A stretch of 64,000 nt of DNA, from assembly GCA_029856155.1 (NCBI GenBank), contig JAHQWL010000023.1:124001-188000 (forward strand), read 5' to 3'. Positions 18,774-28,503 of the stretch are shown here, piece by piece. The position numbers were made by a program, and so were the translations under genes. This stretch comes from Promethearchaeia archaeon (GTDB taxonomy: Archaea; Asgardarchaeota; Lokiarchaeia; Sigyniarchaeales; SOKP01). Every line of letters begins with the position of its first letter. Within the stretch, counting starts at the first letter, position 1. Under the pieces are notes generated by a model. The model did no database searches and was not told the origin of the DNA. It saw only the letters and a program-made list of their open reading frames with translations.

Positions 18774-19556
18774 ATGAAAGAAGATTATTGCCTCACTTCA
18801 AAGGACGTGGTTCTAGCAGCTATACAATCATCTAACAAAAATATGGAAGATTTTAAAGTTGATCCTAATGTTTTGATTATTTTCTCTGGAGCTTTATTAA
18901 ATTATTTAAAACAAAAAGCCGGCTTAGAACAATCAGATTGGTTATTACCGTTTCACCCCTATGGCTCTGAAAGATTGCATCGTGGTAAATATGAACACAT
19001 TCCTTTAACCGTAATTATTCCCCCGATGGGAGCATCAACAATGGCTTCAGTGACAGAAGATTTAATCTTTTGTGGAGCAAAAGTAATTCTTCTCGTTTGT
19101 GGTTCATGGGGCATTGGTGAAAAAGTAAAACTACTTGATTATATTATACCTACTCATAGTTTAGGGCCAGATGGCACAAGTATACATTATGGAAGAAAAT
19201 TAAATGAAGAGATTGAATTAAATAAAGAGATTGTAAATATAGTTATAGAGGAAACAAAAAAAAGAACCAAAAATTACCATATAGGAAAGAATTATTGTAA
19301 AGAAGCATTCTATAAGATTAATAAATCAGAAATTCATGGACTGCAAAAGAAAGGTTGTATTTCAATGGAGAATGGAGAAATCAATGTTCTCGCAACAATA
19401 TGTAAACAAAATCAGATAAAATTTGGTGTAATTTTTTATAGCTATTATAGTCCTCTTGAGGGGTGGAATATTTCATGGAAGGAAGACCGATATAAAGAAT
19501 GTGTAGATCTTGAAGGAGATATTGCTCTAGCTACAATGTTAAGAATAAATAGATGA
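18774..19556 (+). CDS. nucleoside phosphorylase family protein (PNP/UDP phosphorylase-like)
   Basis: The ATG at 18774 is preferred because GGTGAT ends 7 bp before it (GTG at 18762 is upstream in frame). The protein is 260 residues. The family pattern is visible: PPMGASTMASVTEDLIFCGAK (phosphate/ribose region), GSWGIGEKVKLLDYIIP, and the base-binding segment ISMENGEINVLATIC, corresponding to the usual S-x-E-M-E-x-A-A-x. Family members split nucleosides with phosphate for salvage. The departures from consensus make the substrate uncertain. Confidence 0.75.
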   Translation: MKEDYCLTSKDVVLAAIQSSNKNMEDFKVDPNVLIIFSGALLNYLKQKAGLEQSDWLLPFHPYGSERLHRGKYEHIPLTVIIPPMGASTMASVTEDLIFCGAKVILLVCGSWGIGEKVKLLDYIIPTHSLGPDGTSIHYGRKLNEEIELNKEIVNIVIEETKKRTKNYHIGKNYCKEAFYKINKSEIHGLQKKGCISMENGEINVLATICKQNQIKFGVIFYSYYSPLEGWNISWKEDRYKECVDLEGDIALATMLRINR

Positions 19557-19573
19557 TAATTGAATTGTTTTCT

Positions 19574-20845
19574 CTACTTAGATTGGATCCATAAGTTAGC
19601 TAAATATATCAAAACTTCAGTAGCTTTTTGAAGAGCTAAAGTTGGGATGTATTCTTTTCTAGAATGAAATAATAAACCTCCCGCAAAAATATTTGGCGTT
19701 GGAATTCCTTTCGCACTTAACCGAGCTCCATCTGTACCTCCCCTTATAGGATGAATTTTCAATTCTAAACCCGATTTTTCGATTGCTTGTTTAGCTAGAT
19801 CGATAACTTTTGGCGTTTTTTCTAGGTAAATAAACATGTTTTGATATTGATGTTTAAAATTTATTTCAATTTTTAATCCTGGATAACGAATTTCATATGC
19901 TTTCTTTAGTTTTTTTAAATAATCCATCCGTCTATGGTTATTTTCTTCTAAAAAATCTCTAATAAACATTCTTGAGTTAGCTTCTTCTGCATTACCTTGT
20001 AGTTTTGATAAATGAAAAAATCCTTCCCGTTCCTCAGTATGTTCAGGTGACTCAGATTCAGGAAGCTCACTAAAAAACCTGCTCGCAATCTGTATGGCAT
20101 TAATCATTTTATTCTTAGCTTCTCCAGGATGAACATTTAAACCTATAAATTTAGTTTGAGCTAACCATGCATCAAAACATTCAAATTCTAATTCACCCAT
20201 TTCACCACCATCTACTGTATAGCATACTTTAGGAAGCTTTTTCATATCAACTTTATCAATTCCTAAACCAATTTCTTCATCTGTACTAAAACAAACAAAT
20301 ATTGGCCCGTGCTTTAATTCATCAAACTCTTTCCAAGAAGCACACGCAGCCATTATTTCGGCAATACCTGCTTTATCGTCTGCCCCCAACAGTGTATCTC
20401 CCTCAGATGTGATTATATCAAGACCTATATATTCTTCTAAATTAGGAGAATCTTCAATGTTTAAAACTAAGCCCTTATTTTGAGTGAATTTTATTTCTTT
20501 TCCATCATATTTTCTATGGATTACAGGTTTTACATTCTTTCCACTAACTGCAGGTGAAGTATCCATATGAGCTAATAATCCAATAGGGGTTACTTTTTCA
20601 AAACCTTTACTTGGTGGCAAATAAGCATAAACAAATCCAAATTCATCATGAATAATATCTTCAAGACCTAGTTCTTTTAATTCCTCAACCAACAACTTAC
20701 CCAGATCTAATTGTATCTTTGTTGAGGGAACAGTCTCTACACTTTCATCTGAAGTAGTCCAAACTTTTACATACCTTAAAAATCGTTCTAATGCTTCATT
20801 TAGCAAAAATTCTTTTATGTCTATTGAAAGATCCATATCAATCAA
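19574..20845 (-). CDS. pepT: peptidase T (tripeptide aminopeptidase, M20 family)
   Basis: This 423-residue protein matches PepT closely. It has metal ligands H93 and D95 in LLAHMDTSP, the bridging Asp in LLGADDKAGI, the catalytic Glu pair in STDEEIG, a distal ligand in the VDGGEMGELE region, IRGGTDGARLS and the last His in LFHSRKEYIP. It removes N-terminal residues from tripeptides in the cytoplasm, using two zinc ions. The start could also be the ATG three codons in. Confidence 0.93.
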   Translation of the reverse strand: MIDMDLSIDIKEFLLNEALERFLRYVKVWTTSDESVETVPSTKIQLDLGKLLVEELKELGLEDIIHDEFGFVYAYLPPSKGFEKVTPIGLLAHMDTSPAVSGKNVKPVIHRKYDGKEIKFTQNKGLVLNIEDSPNLEEYIGLDIITSEGDTLLGADDKAGIAEIMAACASWKEFDELKHGPIFVCFSTDEEIGLGIDKVDMKKLPKVCYTVDGGEMGELEFECFDAWLAQTKFIGLNVHPGEAKNKMINAIQIASRFFSELPESESPEHTEEREGFFHLSKLQGNAEEANSRMFIRDFLEENNHRRMDYLKKLKKAYEIRYPGLKIEINFKHQYQNMFIYLEKTPKVIDLAKQAIEKSGLELKIHPIRGGTDGARLSAKGIPTPNIFAGGLLFHSRKEYIPTLALQKATEVLIYLANLWIQSK

Positions 20846-20896
20846 AATTAATCCTAAATTTTAAAGTTAAATAATCTTACAAAAACATATGAATTC

Positions 20897-21709
20897 TCAT
20901 CTACCTTTGAATTTTGGTTCTCTCTTCTTGATGAATGAATTCATTCCTTCGCCAAAATCATAAGTTCTTATATTTTTACAATATAATCGAAATTCATTTT
21001 GTAAAGATGGAAACAATTCGTTAAATTGAGAAAAATTTAACATAGCTTTATTATATCCAAGACATTTCGTCGGCATCTGTACGATTTTTCGAACAAATTC
21101 AAATGATTTTTCTTTAAATTCGTCTATCGGGTAAACTTTAGTAATTAGACCTATATCTAAAGCCTCTTTTGCATCAAGATGACGTCCAGTTAAAATAATC
21201 TCTGTTGCTCTTCCAAAACCAACAATTCTGGGCAGAAACCAACTTGCTCCGCTTAAAATACAATGAGCTCTATTTGTACGATGATCTCCAATTTTCAAAT
21301 TATCTGCTGCTAATCGAAAATCACATGCAAGTGCAATATCAAATCCTGCACCTAAGCAATATCCTTTTAACAAAGCTATCACAGGTTTTTGAATTTCTCG
21401 TATTAAACGGACAACTTTATGATGGGGCATTCGTGAACCATCTTCTAATGGTGTGAATTTAACCCCTTCTGGCCCCATACTTTTCATATCATCACCAGAG
21501 GAGAAATTTTCACCTGCTCCTTCAAGAATAACAGCACGGAGTAACTTTTTTTTCATGATAGACTTAAATACTTCTACAATTTCCATTAATAATGGGTACT
21601 GTAATGCGTTAAACTTGTCTGGACGATTAATAGTAATTTTACCAATACCATCCTTAAATTCATATAATATATACTTAAAATTAGTACTTAGAATTAGAAT
21701 CCTCTCCAT
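20897..21709 (-). CDS. crotonase-fold protein (enoyl-CoA hydratase family), catalytic Glu residues not conserved
   Basis: This 270-residue protein is a crotonase: INRPDKFNAL near the N-terminus, the oxyanion loop FSSGDDMKSM and ALLKGYCLGAGFDIALACDF. Aligned by eye with rat enoyl-CoA hydratase, the two catalytic glutamates (E144 and E164) are replaced by Asp and Arg. It is therefore unlikely to be a standard hydratase; isomerase, hydrolase or other crotonase chemistry on a CoA thioester is more likely. It lies 51 bp upstream of pepT on the same strand. Confidence 0.85.
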   Translation of the reverse strand: MERILILSTNFKYILYEFKDGIGKITINRPDKFNALQYPLLMEIVEVFKSIMKKKLLRAVILEGAGENFSSGDDMKSMGPEGVKFTPLEDGSRMPHHKVVRLIREIQKPVIALLKGYCLGAGFDIALACDFRLAADNLKIGDHRTNRAHCILSGASWFLPRIVGFGRATEIILTGRHLDAKEALDIGLITKVYPIDEFKEKSFEFVRKIVQMPTKCLGYNKAMLNFSQFNELFPSLQNEFRLYCKNIRTYDFGEGMNSFIKKREPKFKGR

Positions 21710-21796
21710 TTTAAATTATTAAAATAAATATGTCTAGATCTTTCAAAAAAATTATATATTTGTTGTTTTACAAAAAAAGAAAGTAAATAAAAATGT

Positions 21797-22414
21797 TTAC
21801 CAAATCTCGAATTTTTGGTCAAGTTTGGAAGTAAAAACAAGTAGGTAAGGAATTAATAAATCCCAAAGACTCGTTAAGGCATTAAGCAGAATTACTAATA
21901 TAGTCCAATATTCTAATCCTTCCGACCCATAAAAAGCCAAATAAACAATAATATTTAGAATCACCATTACGATTATTCTAACTAATATACCTAATGCACC
22001 ATAAACTACGTAAGTTTTCGGTCTTTTTAATTTTTGACTTTTCCTCCCACCTTCTTTCCGATTAATAAGATATAACAGCATTATTGGGACAATCATTAAT
22101 GAAAAAGTAGCTGAAAACTTCATAAGAGGACCAATTGGAGTAAATGGATCAAAAGGAAAAAGCACTGTCATTCCAATGACACAGCATAAAACTCCTGCTA
22201 ATGGACCAAATATTAAAAAACATGTAAACCATATAATTGAAACAGGGTCAAAATAAGCAAAACCTTGTGGTGTTCTGGGTAAATATGGGACTACAAAGAG
22301 AGATAAAATTAAAGATAATGCGCCAAAAATAGCAGCACCAACAATTTGAAGTGTTAATCGAGTTCTTTTGGACAAAAAAGATTCTTTTTCTTCAACAAAC
22401 TCTGCTACAGTCAT
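21797..22414 (-). CDS. ECF-transporter S-component-like membrane protein
   Basis: This 205-residue protein has about five membrane helices. The segment from about 47 to 90 (FAYFDPVSIIWFTCFLIFGP, then GMTVLF) resembles the substrate-binding component of energy-coupling-factor vitamin transporters. The ATPase and T-components are not in the window; group II ECF S-components share modules encoded elsewhere. The ligand is not evident. A 257-bp AT-rich gap precedes it with nothing else recognised. Confidence 0.55.
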   Translation of the reverse strand: MTVAEFVEEKESFLSKRTRLTLQIVGAAIFGALSLILSLFVVPYLPRTPQGFAYFDPVSIIWFTCFLIFGPLAGVLCCVIGMTVLFPFDPFTPIGPLMKFSATFSLMIVPIMLLYLINRKEGGRKSQKLKRPKTYVVYGALGILVRIIVMVILNIIVYLAFYGSEGLEYWTILVILLNALTSLWDLLIPYLLVFTSKLDQKFEIW

Positions 22415-22671
22415 TTTTACTCATTAATAAAGAATTTTCATTTTATATTCCTAGGATAATGTGTGTTTTGGTATTTAAAATGTTTTAGGTAAAATATATT
22501 TAATAAATTACAATTTACAAATTAAATTAAAATAGATTTTTATAATTATTATTAAAGATGGGTTAAAAATTTTAACTAGTTCATTAATTAAGGCTCTAAA
22601 TTATTTGTATTTCAATTAATATCTTGTTATCTTTATTATTCAATCTACTCATTTTTGGAGATATAGAAAGT

Positions 22672-23856
22672 CTAAGAAAACCTTTTTCCAAGACCCCTAT
22701 ATGTAAAATATTTATCTATAAATTTTCCTTCTGAATAGATATTTATTTCATTAAAATGTTCAAGAGGTTCACCAGCTTTTCCAAATCTACAAAAAATTGG
22801 GTCACCCAAATTAAGATTTATTTTTTTTGGATTAAATTTAAAAGGCGTTTGAACTTCTCCAAACTCTTCATTTTTATAGGTTTTTAAATGATCAGGTATA
22901 ACTACAATTGGAAATGCTCTTATAGAACCAGAGCTAACATAACCTCCCGAAAATGTGGTTATTATATTATGCCTTGGCTTTCTTACAACTTGAAGTACAA
23001 AGAACAGAGATGGTATAAAATCTTGCAATGAATTAATTGAATCAAATATATGAGATTTAAAAAGTAAAGATCCAATACCAATTTCTGTAATTGATGGTTC
23101 TTCCGCGGTTTCTTGAAAACAACCTGATCCTCCTCCATTCACTACTGCTGGTTCTAATCCTTCTGAAATTAAACTGTTAACAACCTCTTGACGCAGTTGA
23201 TTCACATGTTTCCGAGAACGCTTTTTAATCCATCTCATAAAAGCGCTATTATCTCCTATACTTGCATTTTGAGCTTCATAGCCCATGATTCCTCTATATT
23301 GAAGATTCTTTCTTTTTTCTGTCTCTCTTGCTAGCATAATTATATCTTCTGATTTTCTTAAAGGACTTCTAAGAACACCTATATTTACACCAAAAAATCG
23401 ATCTGCTATATCAAGTTCTATTAAAATTTGAAATTTTACATTATGTTTATTTGCTGCTTTCTCTAATTGATTTATATGAAAAATAGAATCAACCATTACA
23501 GATATCTCTACTCCTTCTATTGAAGCTGCTTTACATAATTCCGCTATATCAACGGGAGAAGTCGTAGGATATCCTAATAGTATATCTTTAATATTGTAAT
23601 TTTCAGCAAAAAATAGTGCTTCAGCGGAATTATACACAAAAATACCATTCACAAAATCTTTTTGTTCTACAATTTTTATTAATTCTGGCACTCTTACTGA
23701 TTTTGTACATAATCTTAGATTTTTTTTTGCCTTGTTTAAATAATTCCCCACTCTGTCTAAATTTTGGTTAAAAGCTTCAATATCACAAATAACTAGTGGA
23801 AATTTTCTGTTTCTAACTAATTCTTTTAATTCCTCATAAGATAATGATATCAACAT
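22672..23856 (-). CDS. PLP-dependent fold-III amino acid aldolase/racemase-like protein
   Basis: This 394-residue protein belongs to the alanine-racemase N-terminal / D-threonine aldolase-like family. The N-terminal barrel has ICDIEAFNQNL and the likely PLP lysine K52 in LCTKSVRVPEL, followed by VVNGGGSGCF for phosphate binding. The C-terminal beta domain has FSGGYVSSGS and LGDPIFCRFGKAGEPLEHF. Family members cleave or dehydrate D-3-hydroxy amino acids. The substrate is unknown. It is monocistronic, 78 bp from the RFC operon end. Confidence 0.8.
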   Translation of the reverse strand: MLISLSYEELKELVRNRKFPLVICDIEAFNQNLDRVGNYLNKAKKNLRLCTKSVRVPELIKIVEQKDFVNGIFVYNSAEALFFAENYNIKDILLGYPTTSPVDIAELCKAASIEGVEISVMVDSIFHINQLEKAANKHNVKFQILIELDIADRFFGVNIGVLRSPLRKSEDIIMLARETEKRKNLQYRGIMGYEAQNASIGDNSAFMRWIKKRSRKHVNQLRQEVVNSLISEGLEPAVVNGGGSGCFQETAEEPSITEIGIGSLLFKSHIFDSINSLQDFIPSLFFVLQVVRKPRHNIITTFSGGYVSSGSIRAFPIVVIPDHLKTYKNEEFGEVQTPFKFNPKKINLNLGDPIFCRFGKAGEPLEHFNEINIYSEGKFIDKYFTYRGLGKRFS

Positions 23857-23934
23857 TTAAATCCCCCATTTTATTAAGAAATGAAAAAAACATTAATTTA
23901 TATATATTACAAATAGTATTTATAAGAGTATAAT

Positions 23935-25290
23935 TTATTTTAATAACTTCTTCTCTTTAGCATCTAATTCTAGCCAATCACTTACGTTCTTTAATTGTTT
24001 TCTTGAAGCTCCACATAGTATTTTTAAAAACGGAAGGAAATTTTGAATGAAATCAATTTGGGAAATTTCATATTTTCTTTTAAGCTTTTCTACAAATTCT
24101 TTTTCAATATTCGTCAAAGAATAATAAGTTCCTGAAGTGTATCTTGGAAATACAACTCTCTGAAATCCTTTTGATAAAGGTGTATCTTTTCTAGATAAAG
24201 CAACACCACCCGCAAAGAGGTCAAAAAAATAGGGTAATAGACCCCAATATTGAGTAGTACGAATTCTACCAAAAATTTCATCAGCTAATGAAAGGTTCTC
24301 AAAAGCGGTAGCAAGGTCTCTATTTGATTTCATGAATGTAAGGAGATTTTCATTGATCCATTTATATAAGAAGTTATAATCAACATCAGATTTGTTAGTT
24401 AAATTTTTAGCTTCTCGCAAAGAAGATACTTTAAATAAATCTCTAATTAAGGAAAATATTTCTTCTAGACTATCGCGATGTAGACTAAGGATTAATTCCT
24501 TTACATCGCCCTCAATCTTACCTTGACCAATTCCTTGAAGATCGTTGATAACTCCTCTCAAATCACCATTATTTTTTTCAATAATTAACTCTAAATCATC
24601 ATTTTTAAAACTTGTAATATTCTCCTTCTTTAGGATGTTTATTACTATTTTCATTACTTCATTCTTGGGTAAAGGAAGAACCTCATACCTTTTAATCTTA
24701 TTATATAATGGTTGTAGATTTGTTTTATATTCATTAGAACACATTATGATGGGGAACTGCGTATCCTGAATTAAATCAATAACAGTAGGAATTGCCCCTC
24801 TATCTTGAACTCCATAAATACCATCAATCTCATCAATAAGTATTAATTTCTCCTTTGACTCAGTAATAAAATCCATTATTCCACGAGATTTAGTAGTTTC
24901 TTTCAATCTCCTTTCTAATGTACTCCTCGTTCGTGTATCAGATGCGTTAGTTTCAATTACTTCCATATTGAAATCATTTGCTAGTGCATAAACAATAGAG
25001 GTTTTGCCAATTCCAGGTGGACCCTCTAATAAAACAGCAGCTTCATCAGGAGATATTTTTTTCTCTTCTTTTTGCTCCTTTTCAATAACACTTCTATTAA
25101 ATTCTCGAATTTCTTTATTCTCAGTATTAACTCGTTTTCGTTCTTCGAAGAAGTTTTTTACAAAATTCTCTAATTCTTCACTCAAGTTAACTCTTTGTCT
25201 GCCCAGTCTAGCAGTGGGTAAAGCCATTTCCTTGATGCTCTTTGGGCGAAATTTCTCAACCCAGGGAATATCTGAATACTTTTTTGGCAT
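23935..25290 (-). CDS. rfcL: replication factor C large subunit
   Basis: This 451-residue AAA+ protein has Walker A EGPPGIGKTS, Walker B LILIDEIDG and a sensor-1 region PIIMCSNE, as in archaeal RfcL. It loads the PCNA clamp onto primed DNA together with the small subunits. The C-terminus (KEKKLLK) lacks an obvious PCNA-interacting box, which archaeal RfcL usually carries at its end. It is last in a minus-strand operon, 13 bp after the second small subunit, with GGTGAG for ribosome binding overlapping that gene's stop. Confidence 0.93.
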   Translation of the reverse strand: MPKKYSDIPWVEKFRPKSIKEMALPTARLGRQRVNLSEELENFVKNFFEERKRVNTENKEIREFNRSVIEKEQKEEKKISPDEAAVLLEGPPGIGKTSIVYALANDFNMEVIETNASDTRTRSTLERRLKETTKSRGIMDFITESKEKLILIDEIDGIYGVQDRGAIPTVIDLIQDTQFPIIMCSNEYKTNLQPLYNKIKRYEVLPLPKNEVMKIVINILKKENITSFKNDDLELIIEKNNGDLRGVINDLQGIGQGKIEGDVKELILSLHRDSLEEIFSLIRDLFKVSSLREAKNLTNKSDVDYNFLYKWINENLLTFMKSNRDLATAFENLSLADEIFGRIRTTQYWGLLPYFFDLFAGGVALSRKDTPLSKGFQRVVFPRYTSGTYYSLTNIEKEFVEKLKRKYEISQIDFIQNFLPFLKILCGASRKQLKNVSDWLELDAKEKKLLK

Positions 25291-25303
25291 TTGCTTTACT
25301 CAC

Positions 25304-26350
25304 CTACATATATTCTGAAAACAAACAGATTTTTGATAGAAGAGCAGATATTTGAATATCTATATCTCTCCCATCAAGGGTTCTGAAGTCAGAATCGGCA
25401 ATTAAATTAATTAATTTAATCCTTGTAAATTTACTTATCGGTAATTTATTAATTTCATTAAGTAAAAGTTTATAAAATTCATGAGCACTAAATTTATAAT
25501 TCGAAAGGATTTTTCGTGATAATTCCCTCGCTTTTGGGAAATCTCCTTTAAAGGTTACTAATAAGAGACTTCTAATAAGTTCATTATGAAATTTCTGAGC
25601 GTTTTCATATAAAATTTCAATAGATATATTGTTTCCATTAATACTGCTCAATTGTAAAAGATCAATTGCTTGAGAGATTCTACCCTCTGAAATTCGATAT
25701 AAAATTTTTATACATTCATCTGAAATTTCTAATGACTCTTGTTTAGTGATATAAAGAATCAGTTCTTTAAATTCAATAAATTTAACTCGAGAAATCAGAA
25801 TAATATGACATCTACTAACAATGGGATTAATAATACTTGAAATTTTGGTAGTGATTAAAATCATCCTACAATTAGTGCCATAGATCTCCATTAACCTTCT
25901 AAAACCTTGTTGGTTTGACTCTAAGGCTTCGAAATTCTTCACAACCAGAATTTTAAAAGGAGCTTTTCCCAATACTTTTAATTGAACAAAAGGTTTTACT
26001 TTTGCTTGAATAAATGCAGGTGTTGTAATTCTTTTTCCAGCACTGCTACCAATTTTATTTGTAGAAACGTAAGCCTCAGATCTTGCTTGTTTTCTTTCTT
26101 CATCAGTTAAAGGAACATCTGCATATACTAATTTAAAATTGGCGTCATAATCTTTATCTAGAAATTCCTTTGAAAATAATTGAGCAATCATCGTTTTTCC
26201 AATACCCTTTGACCCGACAAATAATAAATGTGGAAAATTACTTTGCTGAATTATATTTTTTAAAGCCTCTTTAACTCTTTTTCTTCCGCAGATTTCATCC
26301 AAACTTTTTGGATGATACTTTATTCGCCAAATAGGAATTTCTTCAGTCAA
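25304..26350 (-). CDS. replication factor C small-subunit paralogue with degenerate ATPase site
   Basis: This 348-residue AAA+ protein has an intact Walker A (GSKGIGKT, 46-53), but its Walker B reads ILVVKNFEAL (134-143) without the acidic DE pair, and the sensor-1 Asn is replaced (LITTKIS). The arginine-finger motif SRC is kept (179-181). The Walker A-to-B spacing is about 20 residues longer than in its neighbour. It probably stays in the clamp loader and supplies an arginine finger without hydrolysing ATP itself. TTG start. Its degenerate site, insertion and RRLMEIY...NCRMIL segment recall eukaryotic human RFC3/yeast Rfc5. Confidence 0.9.
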   Translation of the reverse strand: MTEEIPIWRIKYHPKSLDEICGRKRVKEALKNIIQQSNFPHLLFVGSKGIGKTMIAQLFSKEFLDKDYDANFKLVYADVPLTDEERKQARSEAYVSTNKIGSSAGKRITTPAFIQAKVKPFVQLKVLGKAPFKILVVKNFEALESNQQGFRRLMEIYGTNCRMILITTKISSIINPIVSRCHIILISRVKFIEFKELILYITKQESLEISDECIKILYRISEGRISQAIDLLQLSSINGNNISIEILYENAQKFHNELIRSLLLVTFKGDFPKARELSRKILSNYKFSAHEFYKLLLNEINKLPISKFTRIKLINLIADSDFRTLDGRDIDIQISALLSKICLFSEYM

Positions 26351-26391
26351 ATTTGAATACCTTAAGATCTGTATATTTTTTCAATAAATCG

Positions 26392-27360
26392 TTAAATTTG
26401 AATATATTCTATGATATTTGCTAAAAGTGCTGAAATCTGTATATATTCATCTGCCCCTTGACTTATTCGATAATCTATTTCTCCAATATATGTCCTTAAA
26501 TTAATTATTTTACTGGGATCTAGGTCTAAAATTGGTAACATTTCTGATAATTGCCTTATGAAATTTCGACTGTCAAGAATTTCAACAGCATCTATTATTT
26601 CTTTTGAACTTATAAAATCCTTTCTTTTGATAGCCGAGATTAAATTTTTTAAAGTTAATTTATCTAAAAATCCAGAAATTCTTAATATTTCATTAATATC
26701 TAAATTTTCCAAAAGTTCAAGAGCCACTGCCATCTGGAGAGTATTTATAGCTTTTCTTAAATCCCCTCCTGAAATAAAGTAAATTTGATTGAAAAATTGC
26801 TCTGACTTATTCGAGGGTATTTTCAAGTTCTCTTTTTCAGTTATATATTTTAATCTATCTATTATCTTTTTTTTTGGTAAACTTGTAAATCTAAACACTG
26901 CACATCGAGACACAATTGGATCGATTATTCTGTTTATATAATTGCATAAAAGTATGAATTTTATATTATCTGATGTTTTTTCAATAATTCTTCTAAGAGC
27001 TTGCTGGACTTGTCCGGGTATATTATCAGCCTCATCTAGGAGAACAAATTTTAAAGACCCATTTTTAGTAAAAGATTGATTAACAAAATTTTTTAAAATA
27101 TCTCTTACAAAATCTATTCTCACGGTGTCGGAAGCATTCAATTCCAAAAGATTGGTATCTAACTCTTCTTCTTTCAGAAAATGCCTTGCTATAATCAAGG
27201 CAGTACTTGTTTTTCCGGTTCCTGCTGGACCAGTAAAAATGAGATGAGGTATATTAGTATTTTTTACGAATTCTCTTAGATTATTTATCGCAATATTCTG
27301 GCTTACGATATCATCGAAATTTTTAGGTCTGTATTTTTCAGTCCAAGGAATTTCCAACAT
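26392..27360 (-). CDS. rfcS: replication factor C small subunit (canonical)
   Basis: This 322-residue protein is a standard archaeal RFC small subunit: WTEKYRPKNFDDIVSQ at the N-terminus, Walker A GPAGTGKTST, Walker B FVLLDEADN, sensor-1 LLCNYINRIIDP and arginine finger IVSRC. It forms most of the clamp-loader ring that opens PCNA. It is followed after 41 bp by the degenerate paralogue and then RfcL, so the three loader genes form one operon. A GNAT gene lies 30 bp upstream in the same direction. Confidence 0.95.
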   Translation of the reverse strand: MLEIPWTEKYRPKNFDDIVSQNIAINNLREFVKNTNIPHLIFTGPAGTGKTSTALIIARHFLKEEELDTNLLELNASDTVRIDFVRDILKNFVNQSFTKNGSLKFVLLDEADNIPGQVQQALRRIIEKTSDNIKFILLCNYINRIIDPIVSRCAVFRFTSLPKKKIIDRLKYITEKENLKIPSNKSEQFFNQIYFISGGDLRKAINTLQMAVALELLENLDINEILRISGFLDKLTLKNLISAIKRKDFISSKEIIDAVEILDSRNFIRQLSEMLPILDLDPSKIINLRTYIGEIDYRISQGADEYIQISALLANIIEYIQI

Positions 27361-27390
27361 AACGCTAATCCTATTACTATTATCAAAAAA

Positions 27391-27867
27391 CTAAACTTTA
27401 GAGTTCTTTTCTGTTAGATCTAACTCTAATACTTCATAAACTTTTTTGAAATTCATTTGTTCATAAAGCTTAGAAGCTTCTAGTGCTCTTTTTTTAATAT
27501 TCACTTTAATTTTTTCCACCTTAATCTTCTTCAAATGTTCTAAAGCTTTTTCTAATAAAAGACTCCCTACTCCTTTTTTACGATATGGTTCCTTTAGAAA
27601 AAACTGCTTAATATATCCTTCAGAAGAGCCAAATGGATCTATTCTAAGCTCAGCGATAATCATTCCTATAACTTCATTAGAATCTTCATCTACAGCTATA
27701 AGCATACCATGACGTTGAAGAGGATCGAAAATACGACGTCGTATTCCCCAATCAAAACGTTTAGGATCAAATTTTTGCCCCAGTCCTTCCACTAATTCTT
27801 TAGTTAAATCTTTTAAGTCTTCTATGTGTTCAGGATTTGCGACTTCAACTTTTATATTCGAACTCAT
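27391..27867 (-). CDS. GNAT-family N-acetyltransferase
   Basis: This 158-residue protein has the GNAT acetyl-CoA motif A, IKQFFLKEPYRKKGVGSLLL (R/Q-x-x-G-x-G/A pattern as RKKGVG), and a typical motif B end, ALEASKLYEQMNFKKVYEV. It transfers an acetyl group to an amine, which may be on a small molecule or a protein. It is the first gene of the minus-strand run that continues into the RFC genes, but a replication link is only positional. Confidence 0.88.
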   Translation of the reverse strand: MSSNIKVEVANPEHIEDLKDLTKELVEGLGQKFDPKRFDWGIRRRIFDPLQRHGMLIAVDEDSNEVIGMIIAELRIDPFGSSEGYIKQFFLKEPYRKKGVGSLLLEKALEHLKKIKVEKIKVNIKKRALEASKLYEQMNFKKVYEVLELDLTEKNSKV

Positions 27868-28049
27868 GGTTAATCATCATAAATGACATATACTTTCTTA
27901 TTAAAATAATAATTGCTATTTTAAAATTTAAATTTTCTTGACTCAAATTTAATAAAATAACAAGTGAGGTGTTTATTAATATATCTTTTAATTAAAACAA
28001 TAGCATTTCAAAAAAATTAAAATGATTTTGGCATCTATAAATAAAAATG

Positions 28050-28334
28050 CTAAAAATGGCGAGCAGATGTCCCATCCCAAGCCCTAACACTTTCATTTAC
28101 CCATCCACACTTTGGACATTTATCTGGAAGCTCCCAATTTTCAAGTGCAGGATGAATACGGCAATATAGTCCACCACAACTAGCACATACTAGATATTTT
28201 GCACCACAACCGGAACACATTTTTAATTGACCCTCCTCAACAAAAAGAAAAGCTCTTTTCATCCATTCATCCGATACTAAAGAGAATTCATTCTTTCCAC
28301 AAACGACACAATGAACCCCATCATCTTGAGACAT
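28050..28334 (-). CDS. small multi-zinc-ribbon protein
   Basis: This 94-residue protein has four CxxC pairs (about C9/C12, C40/C43, C50/C53 and C73/C76), plus CRIH near 58-61, so it can hold at least two zinc ions. The tail SVRAWDGTSARHF lacks cysteines. No enzyme motif is visible. Such proteins often bind nucleic acid or mediate assembly of complexes. It is transcribed alone, with about 180 bp of AT-rich sequence upstream and downstream. Function unknown. Confidence 0.65.
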   Translation of the reverse strand: MSQDDGVHCVVCGKNEFSLVSDEWMKRAFLFVEEGQLKMCSGCGAKYLVCASCGGLYCRIHPALENWELPDKCPKCGWVNESVRAWDGTSARHF

Positions 28335-28503
28335 AAAAAATCACCAAATAATAATAAAAATTTGTTTAAATTGAATTAAATTCATTTACTAAGTAAATAT
28401 ATAAAATTAATAATAAAACTACAAATTAAATATTTTGTTATAAGTAAGTATTAGTTAAAAAATAAATTGTAAATTGGAGAAATATCAAAAAAATTTCTTA
28501 TTT

